DNA from: Candidatus Krumholzibacteriota bacterium
Lineage (GTDB): Bacteria > Krumholzibacteriota > Krumholzibacteriia > JAJRXK01
NCBI GenBank assembly: GCA_029262065.1
Contig: JAJDAC010000053.1
Location: 19,207 to 83,206 of the forward strand
DNA: 64,000 bases
Direction: 5' to 3'
Below, in pieces: positions 1-10,134 of the stretch (positions within the stretch are counted from its first letter, which is position 1; every line of letters starts with the position of its first letter). A model generated the notes under the pieces. The model ran no database searches and was not told where the DNA came from. It saw only the letters and a program-made list of their open reading frames with translations. The position numbers and the translations under genes were made by a program.

Positions 1-729
1 AAGGTCCATCGGCAACCCTGCGGAAACCCTGTGCCTGGAAACGAACACCTTGCGCCCAGCTAAGTTGTAGACCTCCAGCGAGATCTCACCTGACACTTTG
101 GGCCAGAGTCGAATCGTTGCATTCGTCCGAATGGGATTTCGCAACATCACCAGACGACTACGCTCGGCGGATTTCCTCATCTGCTCAGGCTCTACACTAG
201 TACGCTTTGCCGTGGATCTGCCCTTCGATGAGACCATCGGAGCTGCTTGCGTCGACAGCGCAGCGCCAGACGAGTCCAATTCGGTCTCAGAGGGCACGGT
301 GAGGTCATCTATGGACACTGCGACCCAAAACTGCGCTCCTGATATCCCCTCCAAGAAGAGACGGGAGCAGTCTAGTGACCGGCCCCCACCATTGCTTTTG
401 AGGTACTCGACGTTCGGAGTGCTCGTGGTCGCCAACACCAACTCTGAAACCGAAGGAACCGACCCCTGCCCCCAAGCGACCTTCAAGCGTGCTATTGGGT
501 CTTCTAGACCAGACAACCATCCGATCAGCTGATCAGGAAGGGCCAGCGAGGCAGCGACCACCTCGTCAGTGTTCGCGATGTCGAACTGAAACGCTAAGAC
601 AGCGGGCGACTCCGTGACGAGCGTCGACTCAGTCGGCACGAAAGTCGCCCCGGCCGCTGGCGTCGCGCTGGATGCCAGCGCGGCGAGCCCAAGCGTAATA
701 TCAAGGAGGAGTGCATTCTGGATCCGCAT
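1..729 (-). CDS. Secreted protein with FlgD-like C-terminal sorting domain, partial (3' end outside window)
   Basis: An open frame of 243 codons without a stop reaches the window edge. ATG at 729 is the only plausible start because a TAA lies two codons upstream; GGCAGG precedes it. The product begins with a signal peptide (MRIQNALLLDITLGLAALAS), then a beta-rich region of about 110 residues that may be cohesin-like (FDIANTDEVVAASLALPDQL), a Ser/Thr/Lys-rich linker, and a tail with RNPIRTNATIRLWP and GEISLEVYNLAGRKV. That tail is the FlgD/T9SS type A-like sorting module seen in FCB-group secreted proteins. The start overlaps the end of the S8 protease gene by 29 bases, so the two are probably cotranscribed. 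The function of the middle region is unknown. Confidence 0.8.
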   Translation of the reverse strand, partial: MRIQNALLLDITLGLAALASSATPAAGATFVPTESTLVTESPAVLAFQFDIANTDEVVAASLALPDQLIGWLSGLEDPIARLKVAWGQGSVPSVSELVLATTSTPNVEYLKSNGGGRSLDCSRLFLEGISGAQFWVAVSIDDLTVPSETELDSSGAALSTQAAPMVSSKGRSTAKRTSVEPEQMRKSAERSRLVMLRNPIRTNATIRLWPKVSGEISLEVYNLAGRKVFVSRHRVSAGLPMDL

Positions 730-3670
730 AGTTTACCTGCCCGATGAATTTCGTGGCTTTCGGGGGACACGATCCCCAGAAATTGCTTTCCGCTTGAACT
801 GTAGTGCTCGAGTTTAGATTCGAAACGTGCTTGAACGAATTACCGCTGATGTCGTTCTCGCCCCCCGAAACTCCTGTGCCCAGGTCTGCTGTGGCGTTCG
901 CGTTAACCGCCACACCGATAGTGTTTGATTTCAACTCGCTGGCCGAGACCTCAGCGAATGCCGTTCCGTCGACCGAGAGCCCTGCGACCCCGTTGCTGTT
1001 CAGTCTGGCGTCCGTAACAGTTGCCGACCCATCTAGGATCTGCAGGCCGTTACTTCCATTCCCCGACAGCTTGGTACCCTGACCCAACACCACCGACGCA
1101 CCGTCGATCTTCATCCCGTTAGCCCCGTTGAACCGCGAAACCACCTCCCACGTCCCTACAAGGACAGAATCAACGACGAGTATGCCCTCGACATCGCAGT
1201 TTTCCACAGTAAGCAACCCCGATCCAGCCACAACAGCGCTTCCTGTAACCAACAGTCCCGATCTACCTGGACCGCTGCCGTTGATCGTAAGTTCGGGCCC
1301 CAACACTTGGTCACCGCCGGAAACGATCAGTGGCGTCAACGTAGAAGACGAGATTGTCATATCACGCAAAACCGATCCGGGCGCAAGATTGGAGACGATG
1401 ACCCCGGCGGTATTGGTAAACACAGACTGCCCTTCCACAGTTAGCGACGCAAAGTGTACGTCCAGGGCGCTCCCCGCGACGTCAGTGATGGAAGACCCCG
1501 TGATAGACAGGACTCCACCAATCGTGTTGCTGACCGCGTCCCCCGAAATATCGGCGAGTGAGCAATTCGTTAGTGTGGCATCTGCTGACGCGGCCCAATT
1601 GATTCCGCCGATACAATTACTGATCTGACTCGCCACCAGCGAAATATCGTTGAACAACATGATTCCGATTCTACAGTAGGAAGCATCGATGTTCGCAGCA
1701 TCGACGCTACCCTTGACCGTCAGTCCGACATCCGCATTCCTGATTCGAAGTAGGTGCCCATTCGTTACCAGGCTCCCACCGGGAGCGACCGTGATTCCCT
1801 TCCATGTTCCCACATCGGTATCACGATCGTATGTCGCGAAACTAACGTCGCCCGCAAGAACGAGCGTGCCCTCCACAACTACTTCGACGGTTGAAGTCGA
1901 GCCTTCGACGAGAACGGGCTGCAAAGAACCGATGCCGGGGCCTATCGTAAGCGTCGTGCCGGATGCAACCGTTATGGTGTTCGCGAGAACAAACGCGTCC
2001 TTGTTTGCGAGCGTCAGATCTGCGTCCAGCGTTCCGCCCGAGACGTACTCCACGTCCCGCACGGCAGACTGCCTGATCGCCCGACCCGCGTTCAACACGC
2101 CTCCGCCTGCTTTTCCTGAGAACTCGAAGATCTCGTTCTCGCTTCCCAACTTCCCGATGTTGACATCGTTTGGATTCGGCGGAATTTCGTCGCACTGGTT
2201 TGCGGTTCCGAATTCCAATAAATCACCGCTGATGCCGTTGTCGCCGTTGTGAACGGGTGTTCGATCAGCATATGTCATGATGATGTCTTTGACGTCCCCG
2301 GGCTGTAAACTGATATCGCGCGACCAGATGCCCGCAACGACGGCGGACGTGATGGCCGTAGAATACGAAGTTCCCCAGTTGTAACCGAAAAGGCTACAGG
2401 GTACGGCAGCACAATCTTCGGTCCCGCAGAGTTCCGTAGAAAAGACGTTTAGTCCTTCGCAAGAGGGATCACTGCTGTTCTGGTTGGTCCTCGCGCCACC
2501 GGGGGCCAGAACATCAATGATCGGCGAACATGACGGATGTCCCGGTTCTGGAGCCACGAAACGACTATATTCCGACCATCCGCGACCAGTCGCTGAGGTG
2601 GACGGCCCGTTACACTCACACTCACTTTCCGCAGACGATTCGAACAGCCGAACAGCCCCTACGGCAATAACAGAGTCGTAGTCTGGCCAGAGGTGGCAAC
2701 CTGAGAAAGCCGCTGGATACTTGACCTTCCAGTCAGCGCCGCTGACCGGGGGCACGCAAATGGGAGGGTTCGGGAATCCATCGTCAGCCCAAAAGGCATC
2801 TTCTTCATTTCCAGCAGCCGCAACGACAATGACTTTGTTCGTTGCATGCAACGCTGATACGCGCGAGTGAAGGTTCGCTTTGTCTTGCGAAGAGAGAACG
2901 TGTTCCTCGAACCCCAGACTCATCGATGCTACGAATCGCTTGTCCGGAAACTGAGCAACCCGGAGCGCAAGCTCGTCCATGGCATTCAAAAGGTGGTCTA
3001 GGTCTAGCGTTAGGTTTCCGCCTGAGTTCGAACCGACTTTGAACACCCAGAGGGGATTGTCATAGGCGATCCCAGCCGACCCTTGCGCATTCGGTATCGC
3101 AGAAATGATTCCCGCCATCGCAGTCCCATGGCCCGCCGTGTCTCGGGGCGAGGTCTCATCCAAGAAACCGAACGGCGGATCGCAGACTCCTTCGCCGCTA
3201 AACGATTCGAACAAGACGATGCGAGAGCTGAAATCTTCGGGGCCGTTCGTACTGATATCCGCTTTGAATTCGCTGTTATCGGTATCGATTCCAGTATCGA
3301 AGAGAACAACTATCACTTCGCTATGGTCGGTGCCGTCATAAACCGACCAAAACTCCTTGAGCCCGAGTGTTGAAAGTTCAGGGAAATCTTCGAGCCCATC
3401 AGTTGGGTCTGTATCGTAAAACCACCAATTGGCGATATCAGGATCCGTCGGGATCGCCTCGAAGGTACCTAGAGCAGACGGGAATACTTCTTGAGCCGCA
3501 AGGCTAGGATCCGAGGACGCAATTTCGCAAGAGCGGAGAGTATGGATCTGACTGGCCGGCAACACTTCCGGCGACGCCGCCTCAGCCAACCCGGCAGAAG
3601 TCTGGCAGATGAACCCAGACAGGGAGAGCAATGGAACGGCGACCCAAGTTCGACAAATGGTTCCTATCAT
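701..3670 (-). CDS. Secreted S8 family subtilisin-like serine protease with C-terminal parallel beta-helix
   Basis: A 989-residue protein with an N-terminal signal peptide (residues 1-31). The S8 catalytic triad is readable: Asp125 in VVLFDTGID, His181 in TAGHGTAMAG and Ser435 in WGTSYSTAITSAVVAGI, with the oxyanion Asn288 in AAAGN. From about residue 540 to the end the protein is rich in G, N, S, V and D with repeated short strand-like segments and ends in SNFWGSCPP...GQVNYADPECTPP, as in right-handed parallel beta-helix (pectate-lyase-like) domains. Extra cysteines in the catalytic domain suggest disulfides and export. Likely an extracellular or cell-surface protease; the beta-helix may bind carbohydrate or act as a passenger. 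It is divergent from the VPS10/BNR gene and overlaps the FlgD-tailed gene downstream. Confidence 0.9.
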   Translation of the reverse strand: MIGTICRTWVAVPLLSLSGFICQTSAGLAEAASPEVLPASQIHTLRSCEIASSDPSLAAQEVFPSALGTFEAIPTDPDIANWWFYDTDPTDGLEDFPELSTLGLKEFWSVYDGTDHSEVIVVLFDTGIDTDNSEFKADISTNGPEDFSSRIVLFESFSGEGVCDPPFGFLDETSPRDTAGHGTAMAGIISAIPNAQGSAGIAYDNPLWVFKVGSNSGGNLTLDLDHLLNAMDELALRVAQFPDKRFVASMSLGFEEHVLSSQDKANLHSRVSALHATNKVIVVAAAGNEEDAFWADDGFPNPPICVPPVSGADWKVKYPAAFSGCHLWPDYDSVIAVGAVRLFESSAESECECNGPSTSATGRGWSEYSRFVAPEPGHPSCSPIIDVLAPGGARTNQNSSDPSCEGLNVFSTELCGTEDCAAVPCSLFGYNWGTSYSTAITSAVVAGIWSRDISLQPGDVKDIIMTYADRTPVHNGDNGISGDLLEFGTANQCDEIPPNPNDVNIGKLGSENEIFEFSGKAGGGVLNAGRAIRQSAVRDVEYVSGGTLDADLTLANKDAFVLANTITVASGTTLTIGPGIGSLQPVLVEGSTSTVEVVVEGTLVLAGDVSFATYDRDTDVGTWKGITVAPGGSLVTNGHLLRIRNADVGLTVKGSVDAANIDASYCRIGIMLFNDISLVASQISNCIGGINWAASADATLTNCSLADISGDAVSNTIGGVLSITGSSITDVAGSALDVHFASLTVEGQSVFTNTAGVIVSNLAPGSVLRDMTISSSTLTPLIVSGGDQVLGPELTINGSGPGRSGLLVTGSAVVAGSGLLTVENCDVEGILVVDSVLVGTWEVVSRFNGANGMKIDGASVVLGQGTKLSGNGSNGLQILDGSATVTDARLNSNGVAGLSVDGTAFAEVSASELKSNTIGVAVNANATADLGTGVSGGENDISGNSFKHVSNLNSSTTVQAESNFWGSCPPKATKFIGQVNYADPECTPP

Positions 3671-3921
3671 CTCGCTCTCCTTTCTTGTGGCACGTAAACA
3701 TTACTACTGACGGCCAGTAACTGTCCCCAATAATTACTGTGATCGCGAGACCCATTGTCACAACAAATAGCTCGACTTTCGTTTCTCCTTCTCCTTCTAT
3801 CGCTTGTTGTCGCCATACGCTCCGAGCAGGCCACTCTGCGGGCTACTATGCGCACCGCCACGCGCTCGGATAGACTCATCGCTGCCAGATTCTTGCCCTC
3901 GATTCTGCCCGGGGAGGCTGA

Positions 3922-6912
3922 ATGCTGTTCCGCTCTACCGTCGCCGCGCTTCTGTCGGCGGCGACCCTTTGTTTCGCCACCGCCGCCCTCGCCGCTCGCC
4001 CCGCCCCAAACCCCGCTACCGACGCAGCCGACCGCACCGCGGCCTGGGAACTCCACCAGAAACTGGAGTCAGAGTCTGCCTTTGCCGGCCTCCCCTGGCG
4101 CAGCGTAGGCCCCGTGGACCAGGGCGGCCGCCTCATCGACATCGAGGTCCACCCCGAGCAGCCCTATACCTTCTATGTGGCCTTCGCCTCGGGCGGCCTG
4201 TGGCGCACCACCAACAACGGGCAGGACTTCGAGCCTCTGTTCGACGATCAGCCCACCATGATCATGGGCGACGTGGCACTGGACCCCAACGACCCCCAGA
4301 CCATCTGGGTGGGCACGGGCGAAAACAATTCTTCGCGTTCGTCCTACAGCGGCATGGGCGTGTTCCGCTCCACCGACGGCGGCGAGACGTTCGAACACAT
4401 GGGCCTCACCGATACCGATCGAATCGGCCGCATCCTGGTGGACCCGCGCGATTCCAAGCGCGTGCTCGTGGCCGTACTTGGCCGCCTGTACACACCCACC
4501 GGCGAACGCGGCATCTTCCTGACCGAAGACGCCGGCAAGAACTGGCGCAAGGTGCAGTCGGGTGAAACCGATTGGACCGGCTTCATCGACATGGTGCGCG
4601 ACCCTTCGAACCCCGACGTGCTGTTTGCCGCGGCGTGGGATCGCTCGCGCCGACCCTGGAACTTCGTGGAAGGCGGCACCGGCAGCGGTGTGTACAAGAG
4701 CACCGATGCGGGCACGAGCTGGGAAAGAGCAGGCGACGGTCTGCCCAGCGGACCGCAGGTCGGTCGCATTGGCCTGACCATCTGTCGCGACGAACCCTCG
4801 GTCATGTACGCCTACGTCGACAACCAGGAACTGCTTGCCGAAAAAGACTGGGACCTGGGCGACTCGGCCATTACGCCCAAGCGAATGCGCAACATGAGCA
4901 AGGAAGATTTCCTGGCGCAGGATCCCGAGGCCGTCGAAGACTTCGTGCGCAGCTACGACCTGCACCCTTCGATCGACGGTCCCAAACTTACCGAGATGAT
5001 CGAGAACGACGAGATCGCCGTGGAAGAACTCGTGGACTCGTTGAACGACGCTAACGCCTCGTTGTTCAACACCGACATCCGCGGCGCGCAGGTGTGGCGC
5101 AGCACCAACTCCGGCCGTTCGTGGAAACTGGCCCACGCCGATCCCATTCGCGATCTGGGCTACACGTACGGTTACTACTTCGGAACCATCCGCGTGGCTC
5201 CCGATGATCCTGACCGCCTGTACATCATGGGCGTGCCCATGGCGCGCTCGGACGACGGCGGCAAGACCTGGCGCGGAATCGACAAACAACAGATGCATGT
5301 GGACCACCAGTCCATGTGGATCGACGGTGACAACTCCCAACGCATCCTCAGCGGCAACGACGGCGGCTTGGCGGCCAGCTACGACGGCGGCGAAAGCTGG
5401 CTGGTACTGAACTCCATTGCGGTAGGACAGTTCTACACGGTGGCCGTGGACATGGCCGAGCCCTACCACATCTACGGCGGCCTTCAGGACAACGGAACCT
5501 GGAAGGGCTCGAGCCTGTCCGAGGTAGGCGATGCCTGGAGCCGCGTGGGTGGCGGCGACGGCATGTACGTGCAGATCGATTCGCGCGACGACGCCACCGT
5601 GTACTCGGGATTCCAATTTGGCTACTACGGCCGCAGTGGTCCCGACGGAAATCACCGCGTGCGTCCCCGCAACGAATTGAAGGATCCGCCGCTTCGGTAC
5701 AACTGGCAAACGCCCATACTCCTTTCCTCCCACAACCAGGACATCGTGTACTTCGGCGCCAACAAGATGTTTCGCAGCATGGACAAGGGCGAAACCTGGA
5801 CCGCGTTGAGCGACGACCTGACCCGCTCGGAAAACCGCGGCGACGTTCCTTTTGGCACCATCGCCACCCTCGATGAGTCTACGTTCCGGTTCGGATTGCT
5901 ATGGGCGGGTACCGACGATGGATACGTCCACGTGAGTGAAGACGGCGGGCACACCTGGAAGGACGTAAGCGATGGCTTGCCAAGCGACCGCTGGGTGTCA
6001 CGCATCGAGTCGTCGATACACAACGAACGCGTGGCCTACGTTACACTGAACGGGTATCGGAACGACGATATGACCGCGTACGTGTATCGCACCGAAGACC
6101 TGGGCACCTCGTGGCAGTCCATTGCGGCGGGCATTCCCGCCGAGCCGGTCAACGTGATCCGCGAAGACCCCGAAGCGGCCAACGTGTTGTACGTGGGAAC
6201 CGATCGGGGCGTGTACGTAACAACCGACATCGGCGCCAGCTGGTCGGCGCTGCAAGGCGGGCTACCCAACACGCCCGTGCACGACCTGGTGGTTCATCCC
6301 CGCGACGGTGAATTGGTCGCCGGAACCCACGGCCGTAGCGTCTGGGTGGTCGACGTGGTCCCCATCCAACAACTGGACGACGAAGTGCGTGCGGCCGACG
6401 TCCACCTGTACGACCTGGACGAGGTGCAGGCCCAGCGTTGGTGGCGCGGTCGCAACTCCCGTTGGTTCTACGACGATGACGACGCTCCCACCACCACTTT
6501 CACGTTCTGGAGCGCCCGTGGCGGCAAGGCCAAGCTCACCGTGCTGGACGCAGACGATCGCGAGCTGCAGACGGTCAGTTTCGACGCCATCGTCGGCATG
6601 AACGCGTTCGAATGGAATCTGCGCCTGGACCGCAAGAAGGCGATCGACGCCGAGAAAAAGCGTGTGCGTGAAGAAGATCGCAAGACGCGTGAAGATGGGG
6701 AAACCGTTGAAACCAAAGGGGCAAAGGCGCGTACCCCGTGGGCCGAGGCGTTTGAGCTGGGCTGGCCTCTGTACATAACGGGCGGCGAATACAAGGTCCG
6801 GATCGAGATTCGGGGACAGAGCGACGAGCAATCGCTTACAGTCAAGGCACCTCCTGCTCGCGATCCGCGCATGTCGGCCCCGGCTACGCGGCCCGGAAAA
6901 CTCCACCCCTGA
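3922..6912 (+). CDS. Secreted VPS10/BNR-repeat beta-propeller protein (sortilin N-terminal-like)
   Basis: A 996-residue protein with a signal peptide (MLFRSTVAALLSAATLCFAT, cleavage after ALAA). At least ten Asp-box/BNR motifs of the type S/T-x-D-x-G-x-S/T-W/F are visible, for example FRSTDGGETF, FLTEDAGKNW, YKSTDAGTSW, WRSTNSGRSW, ARSDDGGKTW, FRSMDKGETW, VSEDGGHTW and YVTTDIGASW. This is the ten-bladed VPS10-type or sialidase-like propeller that is abundant in Bacteroidota, Acidobacteriota and Gemmatimonadota. The last 180 residues form a charged region (KKAIDAEKKRVREEDRKTRE) and a beta domain without a recognisable sorting tail. The exact role is not known for bacterial members; catalytic sialidase arginines were not identified, so binding rather than hydrolysis is more likely. 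Confidence 0.87.
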   Translation: MLFRSTVAALLSAATLCFATAALAARPAPNPATDAADRTAAWELHQKLESESAFAGLPWRSVGPVDQGGRLIDIEVHPEQPYTFYVAFASGGLWRTTNNGQDFEPLFDDQPTMIMGDVALDPNDPQTIWVGTGENNSSRSSYSGMGVFRSTDGGETFEHMGLTDTDRIGRILVDPRDSKRVLVAVLGRLYTPTGERGIFLTEDAGKNWRKVQSGETDWTGFIDMVRDPSNPDVLFAAAWDRSRRPWNFVEGGTGSGVYKSTDAGTSWERAGDGLPSGPQVGRIGLTICRDEPSVMYAYVDNQELLAEKDWDLGDSAITPKRMRNMSKEDFLAQDPEAVEDFVRSYDLHPSIDGPKLTEMIENDEIAVEELVDSLNDANASLFNTDIRGAQVWRSTNSGRSWKLAHADPIRDLGYTYGYYFGTIRVAPDDPDRLYIMGVPMARSDDGGKTWRGIDKQQMHVDHQSMWIDGDNSQRILSGNDGGLAASYDGGESWLVLNSIAVGQFYTVAVDMAEPYHIYGGLQDNGTWKGSSLSEVGDAWSRVGGGDGMYVQIDSRDDATVYSGFQFGYYGRSGPDGNHRVRPRNELKDPPLRYNWQTPILLSSHNQDIVYFGANKMFRSMDKGETWTALSDDLTRSENRGDVPFGTIATLDESTFRFGLLWAGTDDGYVHVSEDGGHTWKDVSDGLPSDRWVSRIESSIHNERVAYVTLNGYRNDDMTAYVYRTEDLGTSWQSIAAGIPAEPVNVIREDPEAANVLYVGTDRGVYVTTDIGASWSALQGGLPNTPVHDLVVHPRDGELVAGTHGRSVWVVDVVPIQQLDDEVRAADVHLYDLDEVQAQRWWRGRNSRWFYDDDDAPTTTFTFWSARGGKAKLTVLDADDRELQTVSFDAIVGMNAFEWNLRLDRKKAIDAEKKRVREEDRKTREDGETVETKGAKARTPWAEAFELGWPLYITGGEYKVRIEIRGQSDEQSLTVKAPPARDPRMSAPATRPGKLHP

Positions 6913-6967
6913 GCACGCCGCCCGTGGCGACGTGCCGTGCCCCTTGTGGGTGCGGAAGGATGACGCC

Positions 6968-8401
6968 ATGGGGAACGTCCAAGTGTCCAACGCTCTGGCC
7001 GCCGTGGCCGTGGTATTGGCGGTCGCATTGTTCGGCCCCGGCTGTCGCGGCACCACGCCGGGCGTATCCGACGCGCGCATTTTCGGGCAGGTGGTGAAAA
7101 GCGAGAATGGCGAGCCCTACCGGGCCCTGGCCATCGCACTGCTCAACGAAGAGAAGGTGCGCATCGTCGCCACCGTCGAGCCCGACGAAAACGGCTTCTA
7201 CGAATTCACCGGAGTGGCGCGCGGAACCTACGTGGTCGTGGTGTACGACGAGGCCCGTCAGTTGTTCCACACGGCCAGAGCAAGCTACCGGGTAGAACCA
7301 GGCGACGAGTTGGAACTGGACCTGCCCATGATGGCCGGGTTCAACCTGAACGACCTGTCGCTGCGCCTGGTGGGGCGCGTGGTCGACTTTGAAACAGAGG
7401 AACCGATCGAGGGCGTGGTGGTGGAATCGACCCATCTGGGCGAAGGAACCCTCACCCTCTTTTCCGAGATCCGTGGCCACAGTTCGGCCCTTACCGACGT
7501 CACCGACGCCGAGGGCCGGTTCCTGCTGTTTCCCGCGTCCGTTCTCGAAACAGCCGAAGGCGTACTGGTGCCGCATTTGAGAGCGGCCAAGACCGGCTAC
7601 CGAGGCGGCTTCGAGGGCCCCTGGGAACGCAATCGCATTCCTCAACTCATTACGGTTCGGCTCCAGCGCGGAGAAGACGACGGAGTGGTGACCGGACGCA
7701 TCACGACCTTGGAAGGAGCTCCCAAGGCGGGGGTTCCCGTGGCTCTGGAGTGGCGACGCTTCGCCTTCAACTTCCCCAAGGATGGTCTGGTGTTCGGACC
7801 GCGCGTTGGTCAGCTGTGGCCCGGCGCGACGCCACGCACCGACGCGCGCCTCGCCAAACAGGCCTTTCCCGGAGCGGTGGGCGTAAGCGACGCCGACGGT
7901 TTCTTCCGCATTGAAGGTCTGCCCGTGGGCGGCTACGTAGCCGACCCATCCTACCCCCGCGGTGACGGATGGACCGGTGAACAACTTCAAAACGTGGCGA
8001 TCGACAGGGCAGGGCAGGTCGCCAACATCGGCGTGCTCCGAGTTACACCCGCGGTCATCCCGCTTGGACCCACCGATGGCATGGAGCTCAAACCATGGCA
8101 GCTACGGTTCGACTGGAATCCGGTGCGGGGAGCGCAACAGTACCTGGTAGAGATCGTGCGCTTCGACGGCTGGACACACTTCTACCCCACCAACAACACG
8201 TTCTACGACCCCAATCCGCTGGGCTTCGATGACGTAGGCAACTATCGGTGGAATTTGATCGCCACGAAGGAACTGGGCTTCGAGGTGGGCCGCACCGAAC
8301 GCGAGCGGGCCTTCACGATCACCGAAAACGACGTGCAGCAGGCCGCCGGCGGCGAGTCGCTCAAGGGGTTCTGGAACCCGCCCACCGGTTACTCCCCGTA
8401 G
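6968..8401 (+). CDS. Lipoprotein with carboxypeptidase regulatory-like domains
   Basis: ATG at 6968 follows GGAAGGATGACGCC and gives a clean signal sequence ending LFGPGC, a somewhat non-canonical lipobox. Mature repeats such as [43 protein letters not shown] and [20 protein letters not shown], each followed by DENGFYEF-, DAEGRFLL- or [15 protein letters not shown] motifs, are the carboxypeptidase regulatory-like/TTR-like beta-sandwich fold. The C-terminal 100 residues ([18 protein letters not shown]) resemble a fibronectin-like module. Probably an outer-membrane or periplasmic lipoprotein; no enzymatic motif is present. It lies 55 bases after the VPS10/BNR gene in the same direction and may share its transcript. 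Confidence 0.75.
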   Translation: MGNVQVSNALAAVAVVLAVALFGPGCRGTTPGVSDARIFGQVVKSENGEPYRALAIALLNEEKVRIVATVEPDENGFYEFTGVARGTYVVVVYDEARQLFHTARASYRVEPGDELELDLPMMAGFNLNDLSLRLVGRVVDFETEEPIEGVVVESTHLGEGTLTLFSEIRGHSSALTDVTDAEGRFLLFPASVLETAEGVLVPHLRAAKTGYRGGFEGPWERNRIPQLITVRLQRGEDDGVVTGRITTLEGAPKAGVPVALEWRRFAFNFPKDGLVFGPRVGQLWPGATPRTDARLAKQAFPGAVGVSDADGFFRIEGLPVGGYVADPSYPRGDGWTGEQLQNVAIDRAGQVANIGVLRVTPAVIPLGPTDGMELKPWQLRFDWNPVRGAQQYLVEIVRFDGWTHFYPTNNTFYDPNPLGFDDVGNYRWNLIATKELGFEVGRTERERAFTITENDVQQAAGGESLKGFWNPPTGYSP

Positions 8402-8997
8402 GCCTCGTCGTAGTCGGCCATAGACGCCTTCACGACCGCTTCGGCGGCCTCTCGCCCGTACACGCTTTCGATCGAGACCGTGGATTCCTGACCGGGAATG
8501 AGTTTGTAGGTTCCAAAGTAGTGCCGCAGCCGTTCGACGATCACGGGCGGAATGTCCTTGAGATCCGTGGCATTGCCCCAGACGTTGTCGTTGGATAACA
8601 CGGCGATGATCTTGTCGTCGGCCTCGTCGGCGTCGATCATCTGCAGTCCGCCGACCACGCGCGCCGACACGATCACTTCACTGCGATTGATCGGCCGCTC
8701 GCTCAATACACAGATGTCCAGTGGATCGCCGTCGCCGCGACTGGCCGGCGACAGATCGCCGACCCGCTTTCCGCAGTAGGTGCGGGGAATGAAACCGTAC
8801 AACGTGGGCGGTTGCGAAGAACTGCGTTGCGGCCGGTCGATGCGCAGGTACCCCGTGGCCTTATCCACTTCGTACTTCACCAGGTCGAACGGCGTGATCT
8901 CGATGTAGGCGTTGACCATGGAGGGGGCGCCCTCGCCCACCTCCAGGCCATGCCAGGGATGCGGTCGCCAACGGTAGAACGGTTCGGGAAAGCTCAC
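8389..8997 (-). CDS. ppa: Inorganic pyrophosphatase
   Basis: A 202-residue soluble family I pyrophosphatase that hydrolyses PPi to phosphate in the cytosol. The signature [11 protein letters not shown] with its metal-binding aspartates is intact, as are [16 protein letters not shown] (substrate-binding Lys/Arg), [11 protein letters not shown] and DDKIIAV. I chose GTG at 8997 because AGAGG lies 7-8 bases upstream and because it overlaps the TGA of the upstream gene as GTGA, the coupling style used repeatedly here; an ATG at 9033 is in frame but would extend into the neighbour. The last 13 bases overlap convergently with the lipoprotein gene. Confidence 0.93.
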   Translation of the reverse strand: MSFPEPFYRWRPHPWHGLEVGEGAPSMVNAYIEITPFDLVKYEVDKATGYLRIDRPQRSSSQPPTLYGFIPRTYCGKRVGDLSPASRGDGDPLDICVLSERPINRSEVIVSARVVGGLQMIDADEADDKIIAVLSNDNVWGNATDLKDIPPVIVERLRHYFGTYKLIPGQESTVSIESVYGREAAEAVVKASMADYDEAYGE

Positions 8998-9983
8998 TGC
9001 AACACCTCTGTATCGGAGTTCACCGCCACCCATGTGTACCAGAACGTATCAAATCCCGCGATCGCGCGGACGGAATCGTCGCTCGCGGCCAGCTTCGCTG
9101 CGTCTTCAGGTCCCGCAATCGACGACGCCAGCGACCTGGTCACAAGATAGGCTTGAGTCGATGCAAACATCGAAACACCCGGCTCGCGATATAGCCACAC
9201 GCCCTGCTCTCCATCATCGCTCGTTACCGGAAACCACTTACCACCTTCGATCGCTGAGTGTGGTACTGCGAACTCCTTTTCGAGCACGCGATGTTTCTGT
9301 GGAAGAAGCGGTGAGTAGCGAAAAGCAAAGATGTTGGCCTTGGGCTCCAATCGATCATCGTCGATCTTCAGATCGCGAAACGTCCCGTCCGACGTGAAGT
9401 AGTTCTCGTACGGGTTGCGGTCGGAGTGCTCGGCGCCATCCACCGACAGCACCTTTGTGTCGGGGTGCAGCTTGCGCCATTCACCCCAGGTGGTCTTCGT
9501 GCCGGCATCGGCAATCTCTTTCAGCGGCGATCCGTCGAGTTCGCCACCAATGGCCGAGCCGGTCATGATCGACCACCAACTGTCGGTCTCGCGGTCGCGC
9601 ATGATCAGGGCGGCGTCCATCAACGCGCCCGACGCTTCAAAGTTCAGTTCCTGGTCTTCGTATGATCGGTCGTACACGACGGCCGTATTTGCCAGTGGTC
9701 ACCAAACCGCCGCGAAGGCGTGCTCGCCTACCCGATCGTTGACCACCTCGTGGCGGTTCAACAGGTTCAGGCTGTAGGCGCGGGCCTCGCCGTCCAGGGC
9801 CACGCCCAGGATCCAGGCGTCGTCGGCAATCTCGGCCTCGTCGGCCTCGACAAATTCAGGCGCGAAGATGGCGGGAATGCCGCCCCGCTCAAGCAGCTGC
9901 TCCACCCCCTCGGGGAGGCTGTCCGAAGCCAGCATCGCGACCGCGCTGGCCAGGACGATGCTCATATATATGGCTGGGATCAT
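8994..9983 (-). CDS. DUF3179 domain-containing protein with in-frame TGA, candidate selenoprotein
   Basis: Reading from ATG 9983 gives a signal peptide ([20 protein letters not shown]) and a DUF3179 domain: [29 protein letters not shown], then [18 protein letters not shown], and beyond it [33 protein letters not shown] and [17 protein letters not shown]. The TGA (9699-9701, codon 95) is in the same frame as both halves and falls where other DUF3179 proteins have the first Cys of a CPLC motif. Conservation on both sides argues for one gene read through as selenocysteine; a nonsense mutation or sequencing error is the alternative. A hairpin with loop UGUA starts 13 bases after the TGA. The stop overlaps the pyrophosphatase start (GTGA). 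Domain function is unknown. Confidence 0.75.
9667..9685 (-). promoter_or_regulatory. Possible bacterial SECIS-like hairpin downstream of the in-frame TGA
   Basis: On the minus strand GTCG-TGTA-CGAC forms a short stem-loop, extended by a CG/CG pair across a three-base bulge. The apical loop lies 22 nt after the TGA, within the distance range known for bacterial SECIS elements, and contains an early G. The stem is short and no experimental consensus was tested, so this is suggestive only. Confidence 0.35.
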
Positions 9984-10134
9984 CAAATCGGTCCTGCTCT
10001 GGGGGAGAGGCTCAAAAGAGGGTACGGTGGTACTGTGGGGGAAGTGACCACCCCGGATCAACCCACTATCTCGGATTGTAACTCGCCCCACCCCTGGGAC
10101 GTTTCTCTCTCGAAGCCAGCGTAGGGACCCTTGA

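Noticed and set aside
4069..5733. Long antisense open frame opposite the VPS10/BNR gene
   Set aside because: It is the mirror of a clearly coding gene with BNR motifs, is rich in Val/His/Ala/Gly, and shows no domain or ribosome site.
8994..9677. Treating the DUF3179 halves as two separate genes or a frameshift
   Set aside because: The two halves are in the same frame with no missing or extra bases; the lower half has no own start with a ribosome site, and the family motif spans the TGA.
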